DNA of 64,000 nt. It comes from Lacticaseibacillus hegangensis (GTDB lineage Bacteria > Bacillota > Bacilli > Lactobacillales > Lactobacillaceae). Where the stretch lies: assembly GCF_003946465.1 (NCBI RefSeq), contig NZ_RHOL01000001.1, forward strand, positions 62,001 to 126,000. The letters run 5' to 3'. Below are positions 24,595 through 32,468 of the stretch, one piece after another; position 1 is the stretch's first letter; each line of letters starts with the position of its first letter. The position numbers and the translations under genes are program-made. Under the pieces are notes generated by a model that was not told the DNA's origin, made no database searches, and was given only the letters and a program-made list of their open reading frames with translations.

Positions 24595-25542
24595 ATGCAT
24601 CAAGCAAAAGGTGAAAGCTGCGCCAAAATCATCCTGATTGGGGAGCACGCGGTCGTCTATGGCCAGCCTGCCATCGCACTGCCGATCAAGTCGATCAAAC
24701 TGCAAGTGACCGTGACCCCTACGCAGGATCACCAGCAGAAGATCCGCTCAACTTTCTATCGCGGATTGCTGGCTGACGCCCAGCCCCCGTTCACCGGGCT
24801 GACCAAGTTGATCTCTCGCCTGCTGGTGTTCTTCAGCGCCGAATCGCAGGGCTTCACGCTGACGATTGAAAGTGCCTTGCCGGCCGAGCGCGGCATGGGG
24901 TCGTCGGCAGCCTGTGCAATTGCCATCATCCGCGCATTTTACGCGGCGTTTGATACCCCGCTGGACCGGGCCACCCTTCTGAACTGGGCCGCGGTCTCTG
25001 AAAAAGCAATTCACGGCAACCCCAGCGGCCTTGATGCCGCCACGACGTCAGCGGACCGGCCGCAGTGGTTTATCCGCGGCGCGGCGCCTAAAGCCATCCA
25101 CTTTCCTTCCCGCGGTGTGCTGGTGATCGCCGACACGGGCGAAATGGGGCAAACCGGGGCCGCAGTGGGCCACGTTGCCGACCTTTTGCGCCGCGACCAT
25201 GCGCAGTTTCAGCCGCTGATTGAAAGCATTGGGCTCGCTTCTCGCAAGGCGGCCGTTGCGTTGGCGCAAGATGATCTGCCCGCGCTGGGCAAGCAACTTA
25301 ATACGGCCCAAGCCGCGCTGAGCCAACTGGGCGTCAGCGCTCCCTCCCTTGACCGGTTGATTCAGGCGGCGGCCGCCGCCGGGGCACTGGGGGCCAAGCT
25401 GACCGGCAGCGGCCAGGGGGGCTGCATGATTGCCTTGGCGCAAGACAGCACCAGCGCGGCGACTATCGCGCAGGCGCTGCACCGAGCTGGCGCCGCAGCC
25501 ACCTGGCAGTATGACTTTTCCGAAAGTGAGGCGATTTCATGA
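24595..25542 (+). CDS. mvk: Mevalonate kinase
   Basis: GHMP kinase that phosphorylates mevalonate in the isoprenoid pathway; 315 residues. Motif 1 KIILIGEHAVVYGQPAIALP (residues 11-30), ATP loop PAERGMGSSAACA (residues 95-107), and motif 3 KLTGSGQGGCMIAL near the end. AAAGGAG lies 7 bases before the ATG, and TATCAT at 24564-24569 could be the -10 box. Starts the operon mvk-mvaD-fni; its stop overlaps the mvaD start (ATGA). Divergent from addB across 105 bases. Confidence 0.95.
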   Translation: MHQAKGESCAKIILIGEHAVVYGQPAIALPIKSIKLQVTVTPTQDHQQKIRSTFYRGLLADAQPPFTGLTKLISRLLVFFSAESQGFTLTIESALPAERGMGSSAACAIAIIRAFYAAFDTPLDRATLLNWAAVSEKAIHGNPSGLDAATTSADRPQWFIRGAAPKAIHFPSRGVLVIADTGEMGQTGAAVGHVADLLRRDHAQFQPLIESIGLASRKAAVALAQDDLPALGKQLNTAQAALSQLGVSAPSLDRLIQAAAAAGALGAKLTGSGQGGCMIALAQDSTSAATIAQALHRAGAAATWQYDFSESEAIS

Positions 25543-26501
25543 CAACCACCGCACGCGCACACACCAATATCGCTTTGATCAAATACTGGGGCAAACGCAA
25601 TGCGAACTTGATCTTGCCGTACACCAGCAGTGTCTCGTTGACGCTGGATGATTTCTACACGGATACCACGGTCGCGTTTGACTCAGATTTGACCGCGGAC
25701 ACTTTTGTCCTTGACGGCAATCCGCAGCCGGCGCCCAAGGTCAGTGCCTTTTTGGATCTGGTGCGGGCGCAGGCCAAGCTGAACCAATTTGCCCGTGTCA
25801 CCTCAGTGAACCATGTGCCCACCGCGGCCGGGCTCGCCAGTTCCGCGTCGGCGTACGCTGCCTTGGCGCTGGCCGCCAGTCGTGACGCCGGGTTGTCGCT
25901 GTCTTCACTTGAGCTTTCCCGACTAGCGCGGCGCGGTTCCGGGTCAGCATCGCGGTCGATTTTTGGTGGGCTGGCGATTTGGCATCGCGGCGAAGACGAC
26001 CTCACCTCGTTTGCCGAGGCGCTGCCAGAGACCCGCTTGCCGCTACGCATGGTGGTGGTGATGGTCGATGCCGGACCCAAACCCGTGTCGTCTAGGCAGC
26101 TGATGGCCAACACCGTTGCCACGAGCCCCTATTTTTCGGCCTGGGTCGAAAACAACGAGCAGGCGGCCGGTGAGATGGTGAACGCCCTGGCCACAGCCGA
26201 CTTCACTCGCGTCGGTGAGCTGACCGAGCAAAGCAGCGCCCGCATGCACGCGGCGATTTTCGCCAGCGCCCCGGCCTTCACCTATTTTCAGCCCGCGACG
26301 CTGCAGGTGTGGCACGCGGTTCAGACCATGCGCGCCCAAGGCATTCCCGCCTACGCGACGATGGATGCCGGCCCGAACGTCAAAATTTTGACGCTGGCGC
26401 CAGCCGTTGAAGCGGTCAAAGCGGCGCTCCCCGAGTTTCAAGACCGGCTGCTGGTGGCCGGCCCCGGTCCCGCGACCAAAGTATTGGAGGAAGCACGATG
26501 A
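25539..26501 (+). CDS. mvaD: Diphosphomevalonate decarboxylase
   Basis: ATP-dependent decarboxylation of mevalonate 5-diphosphate to isopentenyl diphosphate; 320 residues. Family signatures: ARAHTNIALIKYWGKR at the N-terminus, the phosphate loop PTAAGLASSASAYAALALA near residue 95, RRGSGSASRSIFGG, and the catalytic Asp in ATMDAGPNVK. Overlaps both neighbours by 4 bases, so translation of the three genes is coupled. The enzyme needs mevalonate diphosphate, yet the phosphomevalonate kinase that usually lies next to it is not in this operon. Confidence 0.95.
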   Translation: MTTTARAHTNIALIKYWGKRNANLILPYTSSVSLTLDDFYTDTTVAFDSDLTADTFVLDGNPQPAPKVSAFLDLVRAQAKLNQFARVTSVNHVPTAAGLASSASAYAALALAASRDAGLSLSSLELSRLARRGSGSASRSIFGGLAIWHRGEDDLTSFAEALPETRLPLRMVVVMVDAGPKPVSSRQLMANTVATSPYFSAWVENNEQAAGEMVNALATADFTRVGELTEQSSARMHAAIFASAPAFTYFQPATLQVWHAVQTMRAQGIPAYATMDAGPNVKILTLAPAVEAVKAALPEFQDRLLVAGPGPATKVLEEAR

Positions 26502-27532
26502 GCCAATCGATTCAGTCACACCGCAAAGATGAACACGTCTTCCTAGCCGAAAAGTTTTTTGCCGCGCACGCGACAGCCGGCTTTGATGAGGTGCGCCTGC
26601 TTCACGATCCGCTGCCAGAAACCGCAGTTGGCGAAGTTGCCGTCAAACCCGCCCTGTTCGACTGGCAGTGGCCGTTTTTTATTAACGCAATGACCGGCGG
26701 CTCTAAGCAAACCGGCCAGTACAATCAGCAGCTCGCCACCATTGCCGCCCACACTGGGCTGGCCATGGCGACAGGGTCGCAGGCGGTCGCGCTGAAAGAG
26801 CCGGCGCTGGCCGAGACTTTTCACGTGGCGCGCACCGCTGACCCAGACGGGTTTTTGATCGGTAACATTGGCGCAAATAAAACGCCGGCGCAGGCGCAGG
26901 CAGCAATTGCCATGCTTCACGCCGACGCGCTGGAGATTCATCTGAACGCGGTTCAAGAACTGATCATGCCCGAAGGCGACCGGGACTTTCACTGGCTCGC
27001 TAATCTCCAGACGCTGGTCGAAACCAGCCCCGTGCCGGTGATCGTCAAAGAGGTCGGGTTTGGGATGACTAAGGAAGCTCTCGCCAAGTTGGCCGCCGTC
27101 AACGTAAAATACGTCGACGTTGGCGGCCGTGGCGGCACCAATTTCGCCCAAATCGAAGGCGTGCGGCGGCAAAGCGACGATTACCAGGACTTGATTGGTT
27201 TTGGCCAATCCACCGTTGAGTCGCTGCTGGAAGCCCAAGGCAGCGGATTGACGATCCTCGCGACGGGCGGCGTGCGCAGTCCCCTCGACGTGATCAAGGC
27301 CCTGCGGCTGGGCGCCAGTGCCGTGGGGATCAGCGGCCAGGTGCTCCACTGGCTGATCCAGGAAGGCCCGGCAGCCGCAGAGGCGCATATCAAGGCCTGG
27401 CAGCAGCAACTGCCCGCCTTGCTGGCCCTGCTGGGGGCGGCGGACCTCACCGCCCTGCAGCAGGTGCCGGTGGTCCTTTCCCCGGCCCTGGTCAGCTACG
27501 CCCAGCAGCGCCATTTGCCGCTGCCAAAGTGA
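26498..27532 (+). CDS. fni: Type 2 isopentenyl-diphosphate delta-isomerase (FMN-dependent)
   Basis: Interconverts isopentenyl and dimethylallyl diphosphate; needs FMN and NADPH; 344 residues, TIM-barrel. Family blocks: HRKDEHVFLAEKFF at the N-terminus, FINAMTGGS (FMN contact), IGNIGANK, LEIHLNAVQELIMPEGDRDF (the Gln and Glu that act with Mg), KEVGFGM, DVGGRGGTNFAQIE and ATGGVRSPLDVIKALRLGA. GGAGG lies just before the ATG inside mvaD. Last gene of the operon; a palindromic repeat (27566-27680) follows between it and the convergent methyltransferase. Confidence 0.96.
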   Translation: MSQSIQSHRKDEHVFLAEKFFAAHATAGFDEVRLLHDPLPETAVGEVAVKPALFDWQWPFFINAMTGGSKQTGQYNQQLATIAAHTGLAMATGSQAVALKEPALAETFHVARTADPDGFLIGNIGANKTPAQAQAAIAMLHADALEIHLNAVQELIMPEGDRDFHWLANLQTLVETSPVPVIVKEVGFGMTKEALAKLAAVNVKYVDVGGRGGTNFAQIEGVRRQSDDYQDLIGFGQSTVESLLEAQGSGLTILATGGVRSPLDVIKALRLGASAVGISGQVLHWLIQEGPAAAEAHIKAWQQQLPALLALLGAADLTALQQVPVVLSPALVSYAQQRHLPLPK

Positions 27533-27565
27533 AGTCTGCCCATCTAAAAGAAAATCAGACCAGCT

Positions 27566-27680
27566 TGCCTAGTCGCGTTCCATAAAGCAACGCCCAAACG
27601 CCCCTGCACCGCGATTTTAAACCAATCGTGGCGCAGGGGCGCTTATGCTTTGGGCTAAAATCGCTTGATGTCTCAGCCTT
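27566..27680. repeat. Dispersed palindromic element, copy 1
   Basis: About 115 bp running from GCCTAGTCGCGTTCCATAAA to GATGTCTCAGCCTT. Long imperfect hairpin: CGCCCCTGCACCGCGATT pairs with AATCGTGGCGCAGGGGCG, flanked by GCCCAA and TTGGGC. The same sequence, diverged, recurs at 46750 and 60616. It lies between convergent fni and rsmF-like genes and probably doubles as a terminator. Confidence 0.85.
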
Positions 27681-29004
27681 AGATGCGCAGTCCCTTAGGA
27701 TACGCGTTTTTAATCGTGCCATTGACCGCCTTGCCAAGGGCAAAGCCGTGGCCTTGGTAGGTCAATAACACCGTTTGCTTTTTGGTCAGCGCCGGGCGAC
27801 TAAGGGTTTCGCCGTGGCGATACTTGGCAAATTCTTCCTCAGACACCTCGACGACCGACTGAAACGCCTCAGGAGCTAGTGCTGTCGCCAGCGCATGCGC
27901 CGGCTCAAACCGGCCCTTCTTGAAGGTGCCCAGCGTCAAACCGGTACGCAGAATGTGTATGCCAACCAGCGCCGGTGTTTGCGGCGGCAGCGTGGCTAGC
28001 GTGTCCCGATTCAAGGTTAACGGGGCAGTAAACGGCTGCTTGAACGTCGTCTTCGCGAATTCGTCAAAATCATGCTGCTGCGTGCGGTTGAGCTTGGCGG
28101 GGGCAACGACCGCGCCGACCTGAACCACGCCGTCACCGGCTTTTTGCAGCTTGGCGACAAAGTGCCCTTCACCAGCCAACTGGTGCGGCCACAGCCGGGC
28201 GGTACCCAGCAGTGCCGGATCACCATTGGCCCACTCCGGGCGCCCGTTGGCGATGCCGTCAGGCTTAGTGATCGGCACCACGGTTAGCCCCAGATTGACC
28301 GTCGCCCAGGCAATCATCTGCTCGTCTTCTTCAGGGGCAAATGTGCAGGTCGAGTAGATCAAAACGCCACCCGGCCGCAACATTTTCACGGTTTCAGTCA
28401 GGATCTCCCGCTGGCGCTCGGCGCAGCTGACCGGGTAATCCGGGGTCCAGTAGGCCATGGCATCTGGATCCTTGCGAAACATCCCTTCACCGGAGCACGG
28501 TGCGTCAACCAAGATCCGATCAAATGCTTCCGGCAGCCGCGCTGCCAAATGAGCCGGATCACTGTTGGTCACCAGCGTGTTGGTCAGGCCAAAGCGCTCC
28601 ACGTTACTGGAAAGCACGCGGGCGCGACCGGCGTTGATCTCGTTGGCGACCAGCAGCCCCTGTTGCTGCATGAAACTGCCCAAGTGGGTGGTTTTGCCCC
28701 CGGGCGCAGCACACAAGTCGAGCACCCGCTCGCCAGGGACAGGGGCGGCGACAGTCCCCACGAACTGTGCGCTGGGTTCTTGACTGTAGACATCACCAGC
28801 AATGTGAGCCAGCGAGGTCCCCGCCACCTTACCGTAGTGCCCCCACTGGCTCCAAGGAACCGAGGGCGCGTCACTTTCAGCATGGTGCAGCGGATTGACA
28901 CGAAAGCCAGAAGCGGCTGGTCGGTCGAAACTGGCCAGAAACGCGTCGGCTTCAGCCCCCAGCAGGCGGCGATATTTTTCCTCAAACCCCTCAGGCAGAT
29001 TCAT
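27679..29004 (-). CDS. RsmB/RsmF-type rRNA m5C methyltransferase
   Basis: SAM-dependent RNA cytosine-C5 methyltransferase of 441 residues, probably acting on 16S rRNA. SAM motif LDLCAAPGGKTTHL near residue 107; the two catalytic cysteines are in VDAPCSGEGMFRKD and IYSTCTFAPEEDEQ. The C-terminal 150 residues hold an RsmF-like PUA-type extension (GIHILRTGLTLGTFKKGRFEPAHAL). Overlaps the membrane-protein gene upstream by 14 bases. The palindromic element touches its stop codon. The exact target base is not deducible; RsmF/YebU type is the best fit. Confidence 0.9.
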   Translation of the reverse strand: MNLPEGFEEKYRRLLGAEADAFLASFDRPAASGFRVNPLHHAESDAPSVPWSQWGHYGKVAGTSLAHIAGDVYSQEPSAQFVGTVAAPVPGERVLDLCAAPGGKTTHLGSFMQQQGLLVANEINAGRARVLSSNVERFGLTNTLVTNSDPAHLAARLPEAFDRILVDAPCSGEGMFRKDPDAMAYWTPDYPVSCAERQREILTETVKMLRPGGVLIYSTCTFAPEEDEQMIAWATVNLGLTVVPITKPDGIANGRPEWANGDPALLGTARLWPHQLAGEGHFVAKLQKAGDGVVQVGAVVAPAKLNRTQQHDFDEFAKTTFKQPFTAPLTLNRDTLATLPPQTPALVGIHILRTGLTLGTFKKGRFEPAHALATALAPEAFQSVVEVSEEEFAKYRHGETLSRPALTKKQTVLLTYQGHGFALGKAVNGTIKNAYPKGLRI

Positions 29005-29962
29005 GCTTGCGCTCCCTTTTTTTTGAATTGTGCATGATTAAACCATATAGTGCAACCGCCGCCAGCCCCCATAAACTGGTGGCGAAGACCACTAGACGCG
29101 GCCGGTCACTCAGGTAAAACCACCAGTTGGCGGTGAGCGTTCCGGCGGCGGTCAGCAGCGCCCCATAACCGGCCAGCCGGACCCACTGCGTGCGCAGGGC
29201 CCGCGTGCGCTGCGGCGCTTTGAGCTCGGCTGGCAGCGTGTTTTTGATAAACCACTGCGCAAGCCAGGCAATCAGCAAGGCACCCAGCACCAGAAGAACG
29301 CACCATAAGGCAGTTACGCCGCTGGTTTGCCACCAGTCGGAAACGCCAAGGTGCTGGCGGTACTGATACTTTGAGGCCTTGCCACCGAGCAGCTTGGCCA
29401 GCTGACTCTTTTGCTTTTGAATATTGGCGCCGTCCGCATAAATTTTAACGTTGGCCAGGCGTGGTGCCGCTTGGCCGGCGCCACTAGCATTCAGAAAAAT
29501 AGCCTGGTTAAGCCGCTGGCTGCGCGGCGAGGACACGACCCCTAGAACCGGAATGTATTGGCCGTTTTGCTTCAAATACTGCTGGTGGCTGCCGGTGGCG
29601 AGGCGCGCACTTAAATCATTGCCGACCACGGCGACGGGTAGCGGCGACTGCAGATCGGCGTCGGAAAACCACTGACCAGAGGCAAGCGGCAGCTCGCCGT
29701 AGCTGCCTTTCGCGTAAAGGAAGACCCGGGCGCCACTGGCGCGAAACTGCACCTGAACATTTGTCAGGTCGCTTTGGGCCAGTTTGGCGGCGGCTTGCGG
29801 CAGCGTTAACGGCGATTTCGTCGTAATTTTAACCGCCTGCTCGCTGAGGTTGTAGTGATCCAGCAGTTCCGCGTATTCGGTTTGGTCATGCGTTGACCAG
29901 ACCCAGCCGGCCCCGAGGATCAGCAGGATCCAAGCCGCCGCTAAAATGAACAGTCGCTTCAA
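28991..29962 (-). CDS. Membrane protein with MacB-like extracellular domain
   Basis: Not a named family I can be sure of; 323 residues. One N-terminal membrane helix (about residues 4-22), an extracellular region of about 190 residues, then three membrane helices (about 218-240, 262-284, 292-312) and a basic tail. The extracellular part has YGELPLASGQWFSDADLQSP and VAVVGNDLSARLATG, which resemble the MacB_PCD/FtsX-type permease pattern (G-x-F in D, then VVG). That gives a four-helix MacB-like topology, but no ATPase gene is adjacent. Starts with TTG, 7 bases after AGGAGG. Sits between two methyltransferase genes in one operon. Confidence 0.65.
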   Translation of the reverse strand: MKRLFILAAAWILLILGAGWVWSTHDQTEYAELLDHYNLSEQAVKITTKSPLTLPQAAAKLAQSDLTNVQVQFRASGARVFLYAKGSYGELPLASGQWFSDADLQSPLPVAVVGNDLSARLATGSHQQYLKQNGQYIPVLGVVSSPRSQRLNQAIFLNASGAGQAAPRLANVKIYADGANIQKQKSQLAKLLGGKASKYQYRQHLGVSDWWQTSGVTALWCVLLVLGALLIAWLAQWFIKNTLPAELKAPQRTRALRTQWVRLAGYGALLTAAGTLTANWWFYLSDRPRLVVFATSLWGLAAVALYGLIMHNSKKRERKHESA

Positions 29963-29977
29963 GGTGCAGCCTCCTTT

Positions 29978-30718
29978 CTATCGAATCAAGTAAATACGGT
30001 CGTTGATGGCGTCAAACCGGGGAAATGCCCGGTTGAGCGGCAGCAGCCGGCGGTCAGGTACGAATTCAGCAAGCTGCCAAAAAAGCTGGCTGTTGGTCGC
30101 ACCAAAGCGCTCACCGATCACAAACAAATCGAGTCTGGCAAACCGCGCGCGCAGCAGCTTTAAGAAGGCCGCGTCGCTCCATTCGTGATCCGGGGACCAC
30201 GCCATGACCACCGCATCGACCTGATCGCCCCACTGCCACAAAGCCGCACTGGCACCGGCGCGGTGGACCGGAAGCAGCGGGGTGCGCCCGGTCACGTTTT
30301 CCCCTTGCCAGCTCAAACTGTCAGACGCGATTACTTGGTTACCAGCCTGCCGCAAACCGCAGCTGACATAGCCGTTGCCCGCGGCCACCTCCAGATAACG
30401 TCTGGGGCCAAACAGCGCCGTCCACTCGGCAAACAAGGTCTGCTGGACGAAGGCCCACATGCCATAATGATAAGCAATGTACTGACGAAAGTTGCGCAGC
30501 AAATGGTCCATGGCGCTGACCGCCGCCAGCGGAACGTCGAAGCGGTATTGTGCCTCGGCCATCGCCTCGCCGCTCAGTCCGAGCCGAGGCAATGGCCGGG
30601 CGGGCAGCTGGCGTTTGGCGACCGCCTCACGAAAGGCTGTGATGGCCGCCATCTGCGCCTGAATGTCAGGGGTCGGCATACGCTTGGCCAATTGATTAAG
30701 TTTCACCCAGTAGTCCAA
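29978..30718 (-). CDS. SAM-dependent methyltransferase-like protein
   Basis: 246 residues. The block YLEVAAGNGYVSCGLRQAGNQVIASD (about residues 110-135) is a class I methyltransferase motif I and II (E/DxGxGxG-like, acidic residue at the end of strand 2). The later block VDAVVMAWSPDHEWSD fits motif IV, although the usual NPPY is absent. Substrate unknown. It starts at TTG, with GGGAGG 5 bases upstream; an internal ATG (MPTPDIQAQM) is the alternative. It is preceded by a terminator of the sufT-like gene, so it may rely on a promoter in only 20-50 bases or on read-through. Confidence 0.7.
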   Translation of the reverse strand: MDYWVKLNQLAKRMPTPDIQAQMAAITAFREAVAKRQLPARPLPRLGLSGEAMAEAQYRFDVPLAAVSAMDHLLRNFRQYIAYHYGMWAFVQQTLFAEWTALFGPRRYLEVAAGNGYVSCGLRQAGNQVIASDSLSWQGENVTGRTPLLPVHRAGASAALWQWGDQVDAVVMAWSPDHEWSDAAFLKLLRARFARLDLFVIGERFGATNSQLFWQLAEFVPDRRLLPLNRAFPRFDAINDRIYLIR

Positions 30719-30736
30719 AGCAGCCTCCCTGCCAAT

Positions 30737-30765
30737 GAAAAAGCCGCTGAATCACCAGCGGCTTC
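30737..30765 (-). terminator. Terminator downstream of the SufT-like gene
   Basis: On the minus strand AAGCCGCTG and CAGCGGCTT pair over a 6-base loop, followed by TTTC. The stem and T-run are typical. Confidence 0.75.
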
Positions 30766-30773
30766 ACAATTGC

Positions 30774-31121
30774 TTAGTGGATTCCCAGCGCCATCTTCGC
30801 GTAACGACTCATGCGTTCCGGCCCCCACTGCGGATACCAGACCAAGTGAATGTCGACAGAAGTGATGCCCGGGACGGCAAGCAGGGCCTCATGGATGCTG
30901 TCATCCAACATCGTGGTCAGCGGGCACCCCATGGTCGTCAGGGTCATTTCCACGTCGCAGTGCCCGACATCATCGAGGTCAACGCCGTAAATCAGCCCTA
31001 AGTTGACAATGTCGACGCCGAGCTCTGGGTCGATCACCCCTTCGAGGGCCTTGACGATTGCCTTTTTCATTTTGGCAAAGTACGCGTCTTCCTCAGGCGT
31101 CGTGGTTTTCTCATCAGCCAT
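30774..31121 (-). CDS. MIP18/DUF59 metal-sulfur cluster assembly factor (SufT-like)
   Basis: 115 residues. The DUF59 core DPELGVDIVNLGLIYGVDL and the cysteine in MTLTTMGCPL are diagnostic; the family (SufT, PaaD, MIP18) helps mature iron-sulfur proteins. The start at 31121 (MADEKTTTPEED) has GGAGG 8 bases upstream, whereas the ATG at 31127 is only 2 bases away. Twelve bases after the tautomerase gene, so probably an operon. No suf or isc genes are in this window. It is odd that the same genome has endonuclease III and RexB without clusters. Confidence 0.88.
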   Translation of the reverse strand: MADEKTTTPEEDAYFAKMKKAIVKALEGVIDPELGVDIVNLGLIYGVDLDDVGHCDVEMTLTTMGCPLTTMLDDSIHEALLAVPGITSVDIHLVWYPQWGPERMSRYAKMALGIH

Positions 31122-31133
31122 GGTCATGGCCTC

Positions 31134-31319
31134 CTACTCGTTGGCCTTCAAGGTCCCGGCAACCGCATAATGATCCGGCGTCATCTCGTTAAGCACGATG
31201 TGGATGTGCTCGGCGGGGGCGCCAGTGTTCTTGGCAATGGCAGCTGTCACGTCCTGGCACATTTTGGCCAACTGCTCCGGGGTCCGGCCTGCTAACAGAT
31301 CAATGTGGACTAGTGGCAT
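31134..31319 (-). CDS. 4-oxalocrotonate tautomerase-family protein
   Basis: 61 residues starting MPLVHIDLLAGRTPEQLAKM. After removal of Met, Pro1 is the catalytic base of this superfamily; IHIVLNEMTPDHYAVAG is the family C-terminal pattern. In Firmicutes such small tautomerases (YwhB-like) act on 2-hydroxydienoates or unknown keto-enols, so the physiological substrate is unknown. TAAGGAGTG precedes the ATG. First gene of the pair with the SufT-like gene. Confidence 0.9.
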   Translation of the reverse strand: MPLVHIDLLAGRTPEQLAKMCQDVTAAIAKNTGAPAEHIHIVLNEMTPDHYAVAGTLKANE

Positions 31320-31352
31320 GTGATCACTCCTTAGTTTTGCTTCTTGCCCAAA

Positions 31353-32273
31353 TTATACCCGAGATTGCGGCGCTTGAACAGGTGCCCGCCGCTTGGCGTC
31401 TTGCTCATCCGAAGTGAGAAATTCGCCCACTACATCGACTGTGTTCAAGATATCGATGAAGGCCTGGTGATCAGCGCCCAACGTCGCCTGAGTGAGGTCG
31501 TACAGTTCGTAGCGCGTGATCACGATCATTAGCGTCGTGTTGGGCCGGTGCAAAAAGCCGCCGCGGCTTGGGATCACCGTGATACCGCGAATCAGCCGGG
31601 CTGAAACCGCCGCGACCACCGCATCCGGGTGTTCGGTGACGATCATCGCCGTGATTTTCTGGTTCGACGTGTGGATCATGTCGACCACACGCGTCATGCA
31701 GTAAATCGAAATAATCGTGTACAGCGCGCTTTCCCACTGCAGACCAAACCCGGCAATCAGGACAATGATCAAGTTGATGCCGAACATCAGCCAGCCCACC
31801 GATTTCCTGGTGGTTTTCGACAGGTACATCGACAGGATGTCGAACCCGCCGGTCGAAAACCCGTAGCGCAGCGCAATGCCGACCGCCGCGCCGGTCAAAA
31901 CACCGCCGAAAATGGAATTCATCAGCGGGTCGTTGGTTAACGACTGCACCGGCAGCACAATGGTGAAGCCAGAAATAATCAAAATATTGAGAATACTGAA
32001 CAAGGTGAAACTGCGTCCCAACTTGCGCCAGCCAAGATAAGCAATCGGCATGTTGATCAGGAGGTTGAACCAGCCGGTCAAATCACCGCTTGACAAACCC
32101 AGGCGATGAAGAAAAATCGAAATCAGCTGGGCCAGTCCGGTCGCGCCGGCCTGAAACACCTGTGCCGGGGTGAGAAAAAAGTTTAAGGCGATCGCCGTTA
32201 GCAGGCCGCTGACCAGGGCCACGCCGATTTTCGTCAAGGTGTCGTGCTGAACAAACTTCGTGAGTTTTGCCAT
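31353..32273 (-). CDS. YitT/YqfU-family membrane protein with DUF2179 domain (copy 1)
   Basis: 306 residues: five to six membrane helices in the first 190 residues (SGLLTAIALNFFLTPA, FNLLINMPIAYLGW, LFSILNILIISGFTI, GGVLTGAAVGIALRYGFSTGG), then a cytoplasmic DUF2179 domain (TAMIVTEHPDAVVAAVSARL, GITVIPSRGG). Family of unknown transport role; the C-terminal domain is thought to bind a ligand. GFSTGGFDIL is the family signature. The ATG at 32273 is chosen; the longer frame begins at a GTG inside the divergent region. A paralogue of equal length is at 58505-59425. Confidence 0.88.
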   Translation of the reverse strand: MAKLTKFVQHDTLTKIGVALVSGLLTAIALNFFLTPAQVFQAGATGLAQLISIFLHRLGLSSGDLTGWFNLLINMPIAYLGWRKLGRSFTLFSILNILIISGFTIVLPVQSLTNDPLMNSIFGGVLTGAAVGIALRYGFSTGGFDILSMYLSKTTRKSVGWLMFGINLIIVLIAGFGLQWESALYTIISIYCMTRVVDMIHTSNQKITAMIVTEHPDAVVAAVSARLIRGITVIPSRGGFLHRPNTTLMIVITRYELYDLTQATLGADHQAFIDILNTVDVVGEFLTSDEQDAKRRAPVQAPQSRV

Positions 32274-32398
32274 GCTTCTGCCTACCTGTTCACAATTTAT
32301 CAACACCCGTGCAAGAAATGGCCTGCCCGCGGCGTTTCATCCCTCCTAGAATACACGGAGAACTGACGAAAATACAGCCCCTACTGCGCGTTTTCGGG

Positions 32399-32404
32399 TA
32401 TAAT
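32399..32404 (+). promoter_or_regulatory. Probable -10 box of pepD promoter
   Basis: TATAAT, 64 bases before the pepD ATG, in the gap between the divergent YitT-family gene and pepD. No convincing -35 hexamer is seen at 16-18 bases. Confidence 0.5.
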
Positions 32405-32468
32405 AAGCACAAACCCGCAACTCGTACCCAACTGTTCTCGATTTGTGAACAAAGAAAGGAAACAAACT

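Noticed and set aside
26543-27514. 323-codon open frame opposite fni
   Set aside because: Antisense shadow of a clear isomerase gene.
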